A stretch of DNA of 64,000 nt from Alicyclobacillus sp. (GCA_023511295.1 JAIMBT010000009.1:62001-126000); one strand, 5' to 3'. Counted from the stretch's first letter, positions 19,250 to 28,424 are shown. Numbers and translations are program-made. The notes: a model not told the origin generated them from the sequence alone.

Positions 19250-19387
19250 ATGTCCGAGTCGAGCCAAGGTAAAAAACCCGAGCAGGTGGTCTGGGAGTCG
19301 TACCTCAAAGTGTGTGAAGCTGCCGGTAAGAAACCGACGGTGTCCGACTTCACCGCGTACGCGAAGGACTTGTTGCGGCGACTGTAG
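19250..19387 (+). CDS. Small hypothetical protein, 45 residues
   Basis: Short reading frame from ATG 19250 to TAG 19385-19387. It has a strong AAGGGGAG site (19236-19243) at ideal spacing. The product is charged and helical-looking, with VVWESYLKVCEAAG in the middle and ending YAKDLLRRL; there is no membrane segment or signal peptide. It is not assignable to a known family. It lies after the groESL terminator, so it probably has its own promoter, and it converges with nadE. Confidence 0.6.
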   Translation: MSESSQGKKPEQVVWESYLKVCEAAGKKPTVSDFTAYAKDLLRRL

Positions 19388-19408
19388 TCGCTTCATCCGT
19401 GCGGAGGG

Positions 19409-20233
19409 TCAACGCCACCAGTCGTCAAACGGGGACACCGGCAGGGCGCGCTTGTGCTGCGTCGCGTGGTACCTTCGCTCCAATTCCTGCGCGACGGCGG
19501 CATCCACCGCCTTGCCTTCCAGGTAGTCGTCAATTTGGTCGTAGGTCAGGCCTAACTCCGCTTCGTCGGCCTGTCCGGGCCGGTTGTCGAGCAGGTCCGC
19601 CGTCGGCACCTTCTCGTAGATGGGTGGTTCGGCGCCAAGGTGTTGGAGCAGCTCCTTGCCCTGGCGTTTGGTCAGGCCAGTCAGGGGCGTTACGTCGCAT
19701 CCGCCGTCGCCGTACTTCGTGAAAAACCCGGTGATAGCCTCCGCCGCGTGGTCTGTGCCGACCACCAGCAGGCGCTCCATGGCCGCGATGGCGTACTGCG
19801 CCTTCATGCGTTCCCGCGCCTTCTCGTTACCCTTCACGAAATCGCTCATCGGTGTCCCCATGGCCGCTTCGTATGCGGCGGCGGAGGCATCCACCGCCGG
19901 CTGGATGTTCACCGTCCGCGTTTCGTCGGGACGGATAAAGGCGAGCGCGCGCACAGCGTCTGCTTCGTCACGCTGTACGCCGTACGGCAAACGTACGGCG
20001 ATGAAGCGGTAGTCGCGCCCGGTTTCGCGGCGTAACTCTTCGACCGCCAACTGGGTCAGCCGCCCCGCCAGGGACGAGTCCTGCCCGCCGGAGATGCCGA
20101 GCACGTACCCCCGGTTGCCCGTCGCGGTCAGGTACTGCTTCAAGAATTCGATCCGCCGCCGCACCTCGACGGCTGCGTCAATCGTCGGGTGAACGTGCAG
20201 CTCCCGCTGTATCCGCTTTTGCCAATCTGCCAT
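19409..20233 (-). CDS. nadE: NH3-dependent NAD+ synthetase
   Basis: Adenine-nucleotide alpha hydrolase that amidates deamido-NAD with ammonia, the last step of NAD synthesis. It is 274 residues, the length of the short ammonia-dependent form without a nitrilase domain. The P-loop SGGQDS is in [16 protein letters not shown] (about residues 45-60), and [16 protein letters not shown] and the [18 protein letters not shown] segment are family hallmarks. A much longer frame continues upstream but is not protein-like; ATG 20233 with a GGAGG site about 10 nt away gives the canonical N-terminus. It is divergent from the DUF423 gene. Confidence 0.95.
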   Translation of the reverse strand: MADWQKRIQRELHVHPTIDAAVEVRRRIEFLKQYLTATGNRGYVLGISGGQDSSLAGRLTQLAVEELRRETGRDYRFIAVRLPYGVQRDEADAVRALAFIRPDETRTVNIQPAVDASAAAYEAAMGTPMSDFVKGNEKARERMKAQYAIAAMERLLVVGTDHAAEAITGFFTKYGDGGCDVTPLTGLTKRQGKELLQHLGAEPPIYEKVPTADLLDNRPGQADEAELGLTYDQIDDYLEGKAVDAAVAQELERRYHATQHKRALPVSPFDDWWR

Positions 20234-20419
20234 TCCCTGTCGACCTCCACGAGCGAAACCTCTCGGCACCGCGGGTTCCTGGCGGCACCGCGTCCGATGA
20301 ACCTCATTATACACGCCCACGGTGGCCGTGCAGGATTCGCGTGCACGGGCCATGACACGGTGTCTCTCGAAAAGTGGTACAATCTGGGCTGTATCCGCGT
20401 TTCCAATGGAGGTGCTCGC

Positions 20420-20785
20420 ATGGCGTTTCTCATCGTCGGCGGCGTACTCGGCTTTCTCGCTGTCGCCCTCGGCGCGTTTGCTGCGCACGGGCTTCGGGCG
20501 AAGGTCCCGCCAGATCGACTGGCGACGTTTCACACGGGCGCACAGTACCAGATGTATCATGCCCTCGCCCTGATAGCCTGCGGTATCTCGATGCGGCTTT
20601 GGCCGCCGGGTGCGTGGTTCGGCGCAGCGGGGTGGCTGTTCACGGTCGGCGTCATCCTGTTCGCTGGGAGCCTGTACCTGCTCTGTGTCAGCGGCAAACG
20701 ATGGCTGGGAGCCATCACGCCGGTCGGCGGCCTGTGCTTTCTGGCAGGTTGGGTGTGTTTCGTCATCGCCTGCCTGCAGGCGTAA
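20420..20785 (+). CDS. DUF423 family membrane protein
   Basis: 121-residue protein with four hydrophobic segments, the DUF423/YwdK family of unknown function. The family hallmark [19 protein letters not shown]-type start and the [15 protein letters not shown] segment are seen. The start is ATG 20420 after TGGAGGTG; the longer upstream frame was rejected. A TACAAT hexamer at 20378-20383 may be its -10 box. Confidence 0.9.
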   Translation: MAFLIVGGVLGFLAVALGAFAAHGLRAKVPPDRLATFHTGAQYQMYHALALIACGISMRLWPPGAWFGAAGWLFTVGVILFAGSLYLLCVSGKRWLGAITPVGGLCFLAGWVCFVIACLQA

Positions 20786-20850
20786 CATCCTCCGTTTCGG
20801 TACAGTCGGCGGGGATGGCGCGCCACCCCCGCACTTGGGCGTCAGATGCC

Positions 20851-21300
20851 CTACTGGTCCCGGTCGGAGAGCAACCGCTGGTGGTCTTGCATGATGCACC
20901 GCCGCCACAACACGGGAACACCCGCCTGTTGACACGCATCCTCCGCTGCTTGGGAGCACCCCGGTTCCGTCCAAACCGCTTGAACACCCAGGCGGCGCAC
21001 ATCCTCCGGCAGAGAAGCCGGCGGGGCGTCGCTGTTGAGGAAAACGGCGAGCGCGTCCACCGGTCCCGGAACGTCGCCCAGACTGCGGTAGGTGGGAAAC
21101 CCGAGGATGGCGTCGTCGCCTGCGGTGACGGGCGCCAAGTGGTAGCCTTGTGACTGCAGATACGATGCCACGTGATAGGACGGGTCGTCCGGTCGGGGCG
21201 ATACGCCGAGAAGCGCGATGCGGGTCGCTTCGCTCAACAGTTGGCGAACTTGGGTGTCCGTCAGAGTTCCCGTAGCCGTGTCGACTTTCGCAGTTGTCAT
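20851..21300 (-). CDS. CoA-binding domain protein
   Basis: 149-residue Rossmann-like CoA_binding (YccU-type) protein. The N-terminal [29 protein letters not shown] is the cofactor-binding region, and the [29 protein letters not shown] segment is conserved in the family. Its cellular role is unknown. The start is ATG 21300 with GGAG upstream. It converges with the DUF423 gene and is divergent from the diguanylate cyclase. Confidence 0.88.
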   Translation of the reverse strand: MTTAKVDTATGTLTDTQVRQLLSEATRIALLGVSPRPDDPSYHVASYLQSQGYHLAPVTAGDDAILGFPTYRSLGDVPGPVDALAVFLNSDAPPASLPEDVRRLGVQAVWTEPGCSQAAEDACQQAGVPVLWRRCIMQDHQRLLSDRDQ

Positions 21301-21447
21301 GGTTATCCATCACTCCTTCGAACACGTGTAGTATGAACGATCACCGCCGGCTCATCCGCTCCACTTGGCCTCTGCCCCTTGTCCGTCGCGCGGATATCAC
21401 CGGCCCATCCAACGGGTTGGGCGCTGAAGCAGGGAGGAGGCCCACGG

Positions 21448-22482
21448 GTGTCGAATGGTGGCGTGTCAGAATTGGACGGGGATGGGGCGTCTTTCATGAA
21501 TTCCAGTCTGTTGCGGAACTTCTTACACAGATCTCGACAGTGGGCACGGGCCACGCGCGGCGCCCAGCTGTTCGAGATGGCGGCGCGAGATTTGGCGGAG
21601 ATTGCCGAGGTGGATTCCGGGTTCTTCGTCTATCAAAAACGGTGGCATGCCGAAGAAGGCATCCGGGTGTACGTCCCGTGGGGTGTGTTTGCCGGGCGCG
21701 AGGCTGCACTGCAGGGTCTGTTGGAGGAGGTATTGCAGGAACCGGCTTCCATTGAAGCCATCCTGGAGCGGTGGTTGCTTGCGGAGGACATCCCAGATCC
21801 TCGAATCCGCGGTTCCTGGGCCAACGACCCGCTGCTGGAAATTGGCGTGTGGCCGCTGTACTCGCGCGAACGGATGAACGGTGCACTCGTTGCCGCGCGG
21901 ACAAAATCGGTGTCCAGCTTGCTGACGCCGGAAACGTCCGTGGCTCTCATGGATACCTGCGCTGCTCAGGTGTCGTTGGCACTCGACCTGATTCTGACCG
22001 GCCGAATTGCGGAGGACGCCAGTCAGCGAGACCTGCTCACGGGCGTGTTGAACCGACGCGGTTTGGAAGCTCGTTTGCCCGGTATGTTGGCTGGCGCGGA
22101 GGCCGCGGGCCAGACGTTGATGTTCGCGCTCATCGATGTGAACGACTTGAAAGCACTGAACGACGTGCACGGCCATCCGGCCGGCGATGCTGCGCTGCAC
22201 GACATCGCGCAGCGGCTCGTGGGAGAGGTTGGGTCGACCGGAATCGTCGCCCGCATCGGCGGGGATGAGTTCGCGGCGCTGAGCCGTGTGCATGCCGCTG
22301 ACGGTGCGGCGTTCGAACGGGCTTTGCAAGCGGCTGTGGTCAGCCCACGGCACGCGTGCACGGTCAGCGTCGGAACGGCCGTCTGGGGGATAGATGGGGA
22401 GACTTTGGAGTCGTGTTATGAGGTCGCGGACGGCCGGTTGTACGAACAGAAACGCCGACGTAAATCCCTGATTTCGCGGTGA
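21448..22482 (+). CDS. Diguanylate cyclase (GAF-like sensor plus GGDEF)
   Basis: 344 residues. The N-terminal about 190 residues form a GAF-like sensory region, and the C-terminal GGDEF domain contains the intact catalytic motif GGDEF at residues 271-275 and the upstream DLLTGVLNRRG and DVNDLKALNDVHGHPAGD signatures, so it should make cyclic di-GMP. The RxxD inhibitory I-site usually found five residues before GGDEF is absent (the sequence is STGI). There is no transmembrane segment, so the enzyme is cytosolic. The start is GTG 21448, chosen because AGGGAGGAGG (21431-21440) precedes it at ideal spacing; ATG 21496 is the alternative. Confidence 0.88.
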   Translation: MSNGGVSELDGDGASFMNSSLLRNFLHRSRQWARATRGAQLFEMAARDLAEIAEVDSGFFVYQKRWHAEEGIRVYVPWGVFAGREAALQGLLEEVLQEPASIEAILERWLLAEDIPDPRIRGSWANDPLLEIGVWPLYSRERMNGALVAARTKSVSSLLTPETSVALMDTCAAQVSLALDLILTGRIAEDASQRDLLTGVLNRRGLEARLPGMLAGAEAAGQTLMFALIDVNDLKALNDVHGHPAGDAALHDIAQRLVGEVGSTGIVARIGGDEFAALSRVHAADGAAFERALQAAVVSPRHACTVSVGTAVWGIDGETLESCYEVADGRLYEQKRRRKSLISR

Positions 22483-22781
22483 GGAAGGTGAAGCGGACTT
22501 CAGGGGAGGCACTGAATCGCGTGTCCGTCGAAACCGGCGAGCGGTCGACACCAATCGACGCCGTTCGTCACAATTGTCACACACGCGTAACGACTGCCGC
22601 CGTATAATGGTGCATGTTGAGTCCAGCGGTCGACGGGACAAGCCCACTACGCCGCAGGACAGAGGAGATTTGCCACTGGCCGCGACCGGCGCACCGCTCG
22701 CACCCTGCACCCTTTCACCGACCACCTTGAGACGCGAAACGCGGCCCCGGCACCTTACGGAGAGAGGTTGGACTGTCCCCT
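22483..22781 (+). other. Intergenic region before the Spo0E-like gene
   Basis: About 300 bases with no convincing gene. A consensus TATAAT is at 22603-22608, but no good -35 box lies 16-18 nt upstream (TTGTCA is 23 nt away). It is probably the promoter region of the Spo0E-like gene, with a long leader. Confidence 0.5.
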
Positions 22782-23051
22782 ATGAGCCATACGACGTCCG
22801 TCATCGAGTATCTGCGCCAAAAGATGATTGAGACCGCCGAGCGAGCGCAGAGCTTCACAGACCCGGCCGTGATTGCCGTCAGTCAGCGTTTAGATCAATT
22901 CCTGGTCCAAGAGCAGCAGCTGCAGCGACGGGCGCCCATGTCCGCCGACCACACCGGGACCGCGCCGCGGCGCGCGTTGGAGTCGACTTGGGGTGCGCCA
23001 CTTCCTGGCTGGTTCTGTGCAGTGTCGCCCCGCCCATCCGCCCATTCCTGA
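22782..23051 (+). CDS. Spo0E-like aspartyl-phosphate phosphatase
   Basis: 89 residues; the first 45 match the Spo0E family, whose members dephosphorylate Spo0A~P and delay sporulation. The helix IEYLRQKMIETAERAQ and the signature S-Q-R-L-D (residues about 34-38) are visible. The family is usually 50-60 residues; here a low-complexity, Pro/Ala-rich tail of about 40 residues follows and may be a non-conserved extension. The nearest good ribosome binding site (GGAGAGAGG) is unusually far, about 15 nt, from ATG 22782, suggesting weak translation. Confidence 0.75.
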   Translation: MSHTTSVIEYLRQKMIETAERAQSFTDPAVIAVSQRLDQFLVQEQQLQRRAPMSADHTGTAPRRALESTWGAPLPGWFCAVSPRPSAHS

Positions 23052-23443
23052 AGCGGCCGGTACGGACCACACTCGGTTGAGACATGCATTCGAGTCGGCG
23101 TGTCGGTTTGTGTCCGTCCACCTGTCACGCAGTTGACGACGGCGCAGGAAGTGTGTCGATTGTGGAGATTTCTTCGCATGTGTCGATACCGATTGCACGC
23201 CCATCCACAATTTCTCCAAATTCGAAACATGAAATATACAAACCAATGCCACCCACCAGTCACATGCCGCGGGTAACATGGACTCAGGACAGCGGACGCG
23301 AACGCCTGCAAGCTCACGTCGGCGGCGTCCGTGGCTGTGTCGAGCACGCCATCGCCGCGGCGTGCTGGTGTTCCTTCGCATGCGACGATTTACGGGATGC
23401 TATCCCCGATGTTCGGTTGAACAAGGAGGATTGAGGCGGTTTG
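23052..23443. other. Intergenic region before the acylation operon
   Basis: About 390 bases without a supportable gene. It contains an inverted repeat ATTGTGGA (23159-23166) and TCCACAAT (23214-23221) about 47 nt apart, and an AT-richer patch around 23200-23240 that could hold the operon promoter. No clear -35/-10 pair was identified. Confidence 0.45.
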
Positions 23444-24835
23444 ATGACGTCGGTTCCAGCTCGCAGCGTCACCCTTCGGATGCCCATGCGGATTGAGCGT
23501 CTCCCGGTGACCCGGTTCACGTGGCGCATTGTCCTGTTGGCAGGGCTTGCCTGGTTTATCGAATCGTTGAGTATCGGTTCGCTCGGAGTCGCACTCAACC
23601 CACTCCAGCAGGTCATGACCCTCTCTCCTGGCGAGATTGGCATCCTGACGGCTTCGTCCACGTTCGGTGTCGTGCTTGGACTGATTCCTGCCGGATTCCT
23701 CGCAGATAAACTGGGACGCAAGCGCGTCCTCGTCTGGGGCATCGTGGAGTACAGCCTCCTGACGCTGCTGTGCGCGGCGAGCCCGAATTACGCGACATTG
23801 CTGGTGCTGCGATTCCTGTCCGGTCTCGGCATGGGGGCCGTCTTTCCACTCCCGTACGCCATTGTGAGCGAGTTGGTCCAAAGCCGACAACGCACCCTGT
23901 TCAACGGTGTGATGGACGCATTTTTGTCCATCGGCTATTTCATTGCTCCGCTGCTTGGCCTCTTCATTCTCCCGAATTTCCCGGTCCACGTCGCGTGGCG
24001 CGTGTTTTTTGCGGTGTCTGCCCTACCCATCCTGTACGCGGGCGTCATCCGCCGGTGGCTCCCGGAGTCACCTCGCTGGTTGGAGCGGCACGGTCGGTAT
24101 GAGGAAGCGGAGCGTGTGATGCGGCAGATTGAGGGGCATGTCCAGCGCCTCACGCGAGCACCTCTGCCGCCACTCACAAGGGAGAAAACCGTCGTTTCCG
24201 TGGTCGACACCCGCGTCTCCGCAGGGACACCATGGAACCGGTTGTACCGCCGGCGCACCGTGTCGCGGTGCGTGGCGGCCATCGGTACGTTCTTCATGTT
24301 CTACATCGTCATGACCTACATGCCGACCCTGTTCAGTCGGCAGGGTTTGTCGTTCGCGCACTCGTTGCTGTTTACCGCCATCATTACCGGTGCTGCGATT
24401 CCCGGCAAGTTGTTGAATGGCTGGTTGGCCGAGCACTTTGGCCGCAAGGCGACGTTTGTCGCCTTCATGGGGCTGGCTGGCGTGGCCGCTCTGTTCTTCG
24501 GGCTCGCCACCACGGCAACAGCCATGGTTCTCTACGCCTGCATCATGTCGTTCTTCGGCACCGGAGCATTCCCGGCACTGAAGATGTCGTACGCGGAGCA
24601 GTACCCAACGCACGTTCGGACGACGGGGGCGGCCACGGTGGAGACGCTCGGGCGGTTTGTCGGTGGCGTGGTGGGCTCCTACGCGATGCCCGTCCTCTTG
24701 AGCGAACCGCACGGTGTGGCCGTCGGTTTCTACGTGGTGAGTGCCGTGGCCCTTGTGGCCGTCGCAGTGGAGCTGTGCTTCTCGCCGGAAACCAAGCAGT
24801 CTACCTTAGAACAACTGGAAGCGAGTGTACGATAG
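23444..24835 (+). CDS. MFS transporter, sugar/metabolite:H+ symporter type
   Basis: 463 residues with 12 membrane segments. Sugar-porter/aromatic-acid symporter motifs are present: GFLADKLGRKRV in the loop 2-3, RRWLPESPRWL before the central loop, and PETKQSTLEQL at the C-terminus. The substrate is unknown. The start is ATG 23444 (TTG 23441 possible), with AGGAGG at 23424-23429 and GAGGCGG nearer. It is the first gene of a four-gene operon; its stop overlaps the acyltransferase start by 11 nt, so its cargo may be the acylated product or its precursor. Confidence 0.88.
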   Translation: MTSVPARSVTLRMPMRIERLPVTRFTWRIVLLAGLAWFIESLSIGSLGVALNPLQQVMTLSPGEIGILTASSTFGVVLGLIPAGFLADKLGRKRVLVWGIVEYSLLTLLCAASPNYATLLVLRFLSGLGMGAVFPLPYAIVSELVQSRQRTLFNGVMDAFLSIGYFIAPLLGLFILPNFPVHVAWRVFFAVSALPILYAGVIRRWLPESPRWLERHGRYEEAERVMRQIEGHVQRLTRAPLPPLTREKTVVSVVDTRVSAGTPWNRLYRRRTVSRCVAAIGTFFMFYIVMTYMPTLFSRQGLSFAHSLLFTAIITGAAIPGKLLNGWLAEHFGRKATFVAFMGLAGVAALFFGLATTATAMVLYACIMSFFGTGAFPALKMSYAEQYPTHVRTTGAATVETLGRFVGGVVGSYAMPVLLSEPHGVAVGFYVVSAVALVAVAVELCFSPETKQSTLEQLEASVR

Positions 24836-26033
24836 ATTGGCGAAAAAACACCTGTATGAGATTGACCTGATGCGGGCCTTCATCATGTTGAGCGTTCTGT
24901 CGGTGCACACGACTTCGTTCTTCAATTCCATGAACATCGATGGGACGCCGACCTTTTTGACGTTTGGCGCCATCATCACGGGATTGCACTACACCCGCGA
25001 GGCGTTCATGTTCATCACCGGGCTCGTGCTCTTTGTGACCTACTACCGGCGAGAATTTCACACGCTGCAGTTTTGGAAGAAACGGTTCCTGCTGATTGTC
25101 ATCCCGTACATCGCGTTCAACATCCTCTACATCTTGTTTGCGGGTACGTATCAGCAAGGGTTCAGCTGGACTTGGCCGTACCTGTGGCATCAGTTGTGGT
25201 TTTACTTGGCGAGCGGAAATCAGTGGTTCCTGTACTACGTGTTGGTCTCCATTCAGTTGTACATCGTCTTCCCACTGCTCCTCTACGGCTTGCGCAAGTT
25301 TGAACGCTGGCATCTCCAGATTTTCATTGGAAGCTTCATCTTGCAGCTGCTGTTCATGGGGGTGGATAAGTTTTATCTGGAACACGTCAGTTACACGACC
25401 TTCGGGCCGGTGCTCGGCCAGATTGACCTGTACCGGGATCGGTTCATCCTGACCTACCAGTTCTGGTTCATCGCCGGGGGCATCGTCGCATGCCACTACG
25501 AGCGCATTCTGGCATTCGCCGACCGGCATCGTGTCGCCTTGCGCGCGTCTCTCGGCATTGCGCTCGCTGTCCTGTGGGGTCATTACTTCTTCGACCGATT
25601 GGTCTTGCATGAGCCGGAATCGCTGGCGGAGTTGGTCTTACAGCCCATCATGATTCCATACAGCCTGATTGCGGCTGCAAACATGTGGTACGCCGGCGTG
25701 TCCTGGGCTCGCCGCCGTGAACAGCCGGGCTGGCAGCGGTTCAGCTGGTTCGTGATGACGGCGGCCAACGCGTCGTTTGGCATCTTCTTGCTGCAGCCGT
25801 TTCCGCTGCACTACATGGAACAGACCATCATTGCGTTGGCCCGTCACGGGGTACCGGAGTGGATCCACTTCTGTCTCTGGCCGGTGTCCATCTTGTTTGT
25901 GTACCTGTCGGGCATGTTCATCGCGCATTGGATTGGAAAGGTTCCATACCTGGCGTATATCGTCGGCCGCAAGGTGAATGGGCCGAAGCCCCAGCAAGCC
26001 GTTCTCAAGAGAGGAGCTGAACTGAATGTCTGA
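24825..26033 (+). CDS. Acyltransferase family 3 (AT3) membrane protein
   Basis: 402 residues with about ten membrane segments. The N-terminal helix carries the AT3 signature (IDLMRAFIMLSVLSVH, with the conserved Arg and catalytic His). AT3 proteins move acyl groups from acyl-CoA across the membrane onto sugars, polysaccharides or antibiotics. The start is a GTG overlapping the upstream MFS gene by 11 nt and the stop overlaps the ligase start by 8 nt, so it is translationally coupled on both sides. The acceptor cannot be deduced. Confidence 0.88.
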   Translation: MYDRLAKKHLYEIDLMRAFIMLSVLSVHTTSFFNSMNIDGTPTFLTFGAIITGLHYTREAFMFITGLVLFVTYYRREFHTLQFWKKRFLLIVIPYIAFNILYILFAGTYQQGFSWTWPYLWHQLWFYLASGNQWFLYYVLVSIQLYIVFPLLLYGLRKFERWHLQIFIGSFILQLLFMGVDKFYLEHVSYTTFGPVLGQIDLYRDRFILTYQFWFIAGGIVACHYERILAFADRHRVALRASLGIALAVLWGHYFFDRLVLHEPESLAELVLQPIMIPYSLIAAANMWYAGVSWARRREQPGWQRFSWFVMTAANASFGIFLLQPFPLHYMEQTIIALARHGVPEWIHFCLWPVSILFVYLSGMFIAHWIGKVPYLAYIVGRKVNGPKPQQAVLKRGAELNV

Positions 26034-27621
26034 ACTCACCAGGTCCTTGCGGTCTGTTCTGGACTGCCCTGCGCCGTTGATACACGACCATCATCGCTGG
26101 TACGACACAGGCGAACTGCGCAGGGATGCCGACACCATCGGACGACTTCTCGACCGCGCCGGCGTCCGGCCCGGGCAACCGGTCGTCGTGGCGTATCCGA
26201 ACTCCTACGCGTTTGCGGCGGTATACGCCGCACTGCTGTTACAGGGCATCCCGGTCGCCCCGGTCAACCCGGCCATCACGCCGGCGGAATTGGCGACGTT
26301 CCTGGAACGGAGCGGCGCGGTGTGCGGCTTCTTCACCGCTCGCCAGGCGGACGTGCTGCAGCAACTGGCAGAGAAGGCTGCAGTCGGCGGCGTGAGCTGG
26401 CCATTGCACACTGCGTTCGTCGGGCGTCCCGAGCACTCCCCCGTTCCGATGTGGCGCTGGTCGTGGACTGCCTCTGGATGGTTGCAGCAAGCCGTGGTGC
26501 CCGGCCCGCCGGACGAGGCGGACACGGATGCGAGGAACAGCTCGAAGACGGTGGAACCGGCGGATACGGACATCGGGGTGATGCTGTACACGTCGGGCAC
26601 GACCGGTCGACCGAAGTGCGTGGGGTTGCAGCATCGCCACCTCCTTGCCACAGCGCGCCAGGTGGTGCGTTCACACGAGCTCACACCCGCTGATGTCACG
26701 TACTGCTTTTTGCCGCTCTTCCACATCAACGCGCAGGTGGTAGCGCTCTTGTCCACGTGGCTGTCGGGCGGGCGCGTCGTGATTGAACCGAAGTTCAGCG
26801 CGTCGCGCTTTTGGGCTGCCGTTGCCGAGCACGGGATCACGTGGGTCTCGGCCGTGCCGACGGTGATTGCCATCCTGCTCCGGACCGATGGACCGGAGCG
26901 GGCACCGGTCAGTTTACGGTTCGTCCGGTCCGCTTCGGCGCAACTCCCGGCACTGCACCAACGGAGCTTCGAGCGCCGCTTCCAGGTTCCCGTCATCCAA
27001 TCCTATGGAATGACGGAAGCAGCCAGCCAAATCTGCGTGAATCCGATTGAGCCAGGCGCTGCAAAGGCCGGGTCCGTGGGATTGCCGTGCGGGGTCGAGC
27101 TGCGAATTGTGGACGGCGAAGATCGGCCGCTGCCGCCAGGCAGGGTGGGGGAGGTGGCGATTCGTGGAGCCAGCGTGATTGACCGCTATGAAGACCTCGG
27201 TGTGACCGACGACTTCCGGGGCGGCTGGTTCCATACAGGGGACCTGGGATACGTCGACGAAGAAGGGTTCGTCTTCCTGACCGGGCGGAAGAAGGAGATG
27301 ATCAATCGCGCAGGCGAAAAGGTCAGTCCGTACGAGGTGGAGGACGCTATCCGAGCCCACCCCGCGGTGGCGCAGGTGGCCGTGATTGGCCTACCTGATC
27401 CGCTGTACGGCGAACGCATTGCGGCCTACGTGGTCCTGTCTGAGGGAGAGTGGGACGAGCAGACGGTGATTGCCGAGATTTACGAGACGTGTGACCAGAC
27501 GCTGTCGCGTTTCAAGCGGCCGTCCGAGGTGGAAATTCTGCCGGCACTGCCGGCTGGGCCGACGGGCAAGGTGCAGCGCCACCTCTTGAAGCAGACGATT
27601 CTCGCCCGGCAGATCTCGTGA
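26026..27621 (+). CDS. AMP-dependent acyl-CoA synthetase/ligase
   Basis: ANL-superfamily enzyme of 531 residues that activates a carboxylic acid as an acyl-adenylate and usually transfers it to CoA. The P-loop YTSGTTGRPK (residues about 188-197), SYGMTEAA, TGDLGYVDEEGFVFLTGRKKEMINRAGEKVSPYEVE and the catalytic lysine motif PTGKVQRHLLK are intact. No carrier domain is fused. Closest general resemblance is to medium/long-chain acyl-CoA ligases, but substrate length is not predictable. ATG 26026 has AGAGGAG upstream. In this operon it most likely provides the acyl donor for the AT3 protein. Confidence 0.9.
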   Translation: MSELTRSLRSVLDCPAPLIHDHHRWYDTGELRRDADTIGRLLDRAGVRPGQPVVVAYPNSYAFAAVYAALLLQGIPVAPVNPAITPAELATFLERSGAVCGFFTARQADVLQQLAEKAAVGGVSWPLHTAFVGRPEHSPVPMWRWSWTASGWLQQAVVPGPPDEADTDARNSSKTVEPADTDIGVMLYTSGTTGRPKCVGLQHRHLLATARQVVRSHELTPADVTYCFLPLFHINAQVVALLSTWLSGGRVVIEPKFSASRFWAAVAEHGITWVSAVPTVIAILLRTDGPERAPVSLRFVRSASAQLPALHQRSFERRFQVPVIQSYGMTEAASQICVNPIEPGAAKAGSVGLPCGVELRIVDGEDRPLPPGRVGEVAIRGASVIDRYEDLGVTDDFRGGWFHTGDLGYVDEEGFVFLTGRKKEMINRAGEKVSPYEVEDAIRAHPAVAQVAVIGLPDPLYGERIAAYVVLSEGEWDEQTVIAEIYETCDQTLSRFKRPSEVEILPALPAGPTGKVQRHLLKQTILARQIS

Positions 27622-28424
27622 AGGGGCAAGGGCGGCGCCGCGTCCGCCAAACGGTGAAGTACCTGCTGGTCGGCCTGTGTGTCGGGGCCAGTTTTCTCGC
27701 CGGTCGGATGACGGCACTGCCTGTGAACGCCGCTGTGCCGTATCGCCCAAGCGAGAACATCAAGCCGTCGAAGGCGTTGAAGCAGGAACGGGTGTTGGTG
27801 ATTGGCGGATCGATGGCGTATGGCTGGAAAGACCCGAACAACGACTCGTACATTCAACGGGCGTTCGACAGTCTGTCGAAGGCGACGGCAACCCAGTACA
27901 CGGTGGTCAACGACGCGATTGTCGGCGCGTCCGCGCACGGGTACGCGAGCAAGCACCTCGAGGATTACAAGCGGACGATAGCGACCCTCAAGCCGAGTGT
28001 TGTGGTCATCTCGTGGGGCCTGTTGAACGACATCGCGCAAAAGACGACCGAGGCCGTGTTTCAGGCGGCCATCCGGGCGGAGATTGCACCGGCGCTCGAC
28101 GCGCGAGCCCTCGTCCTCATCGTGACGCCGCCCGTTGTGCGCGCGAACGCAACGTACGCGGAACAGAAGACAATGAACTACATCGCGTGGGAAAAGGACG
28201 TCGTCGACTCGTACCGCAACCCGGATGTGGAGACCATCGACCTGTACGCGCAGATGATGCAGTACCTGAAGCTGCGGGGAGAGACGTACCAGCCGTATTA
28301 CGGAGACAACTGGCACCCCAACCAGGCCGGGCATATCCTGGCTGGGACGCTGCTCGAGAACGACATCCTGTCGGACTTTGGACAAGGCCCACTCGGGTTC
28401 ATCCGGTCGAAGACGGGCGCGTAA
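27618..28424 (+). CDS. Membrane-anchored SGNH/GDSL hydrolase
   Basis: 268 residues: an N-terminal signal-anchor (residues about 11-30), then an extracytoplasmic SGNH hydrolase domain. Block I reads VIGGSMAYGW (the serine nucleophile, with Gly in place of the usual Asp of GDS), block II has the Gly in VGASAHGY, block III the Asn in WGLLND, and block V the Asp/His in DNWHPN. Such enzymes esterify or deacylate extracellular glycans. The start GTG overlaps the ligase stop (GTGA). It is the last gene of the operon and probably completes or edits the acyl transfer started by AT3. Confidence 0.88.
   Translation: MKGQGRRRVRQTVKYLLVGLCVGASFLAGRMTALPVNAAVPYRPSENIKPSKALKQERVLVIGGSMAYGWKDPNNDSYIQRAFDSLSKATATQYTVVNDAIVGASAHGYASKHLEDYKRTIATLKPSVVVISWGLLNDIAQKTTEAVFQAAIRAEIAPALDARALVLIVTPPVVRANATYAEQKTMNYIAWEKDVVDSYRNPDVETIDLYAQMMQYLKLRGETYQPYYGDNWHPNQAGHILAGTLLENDILSDFGQGPLGFIRSKTGA

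Noticed and set aside
20233-21325. N-terminal extension of nadE to 638 codons
   Set aside because: The added sequence is Pro/Arg-rich, overlaps DUF423 and the CoA-binding gene, and is not a nitrilase domain. ATG 20233 gives the normal NadE length.
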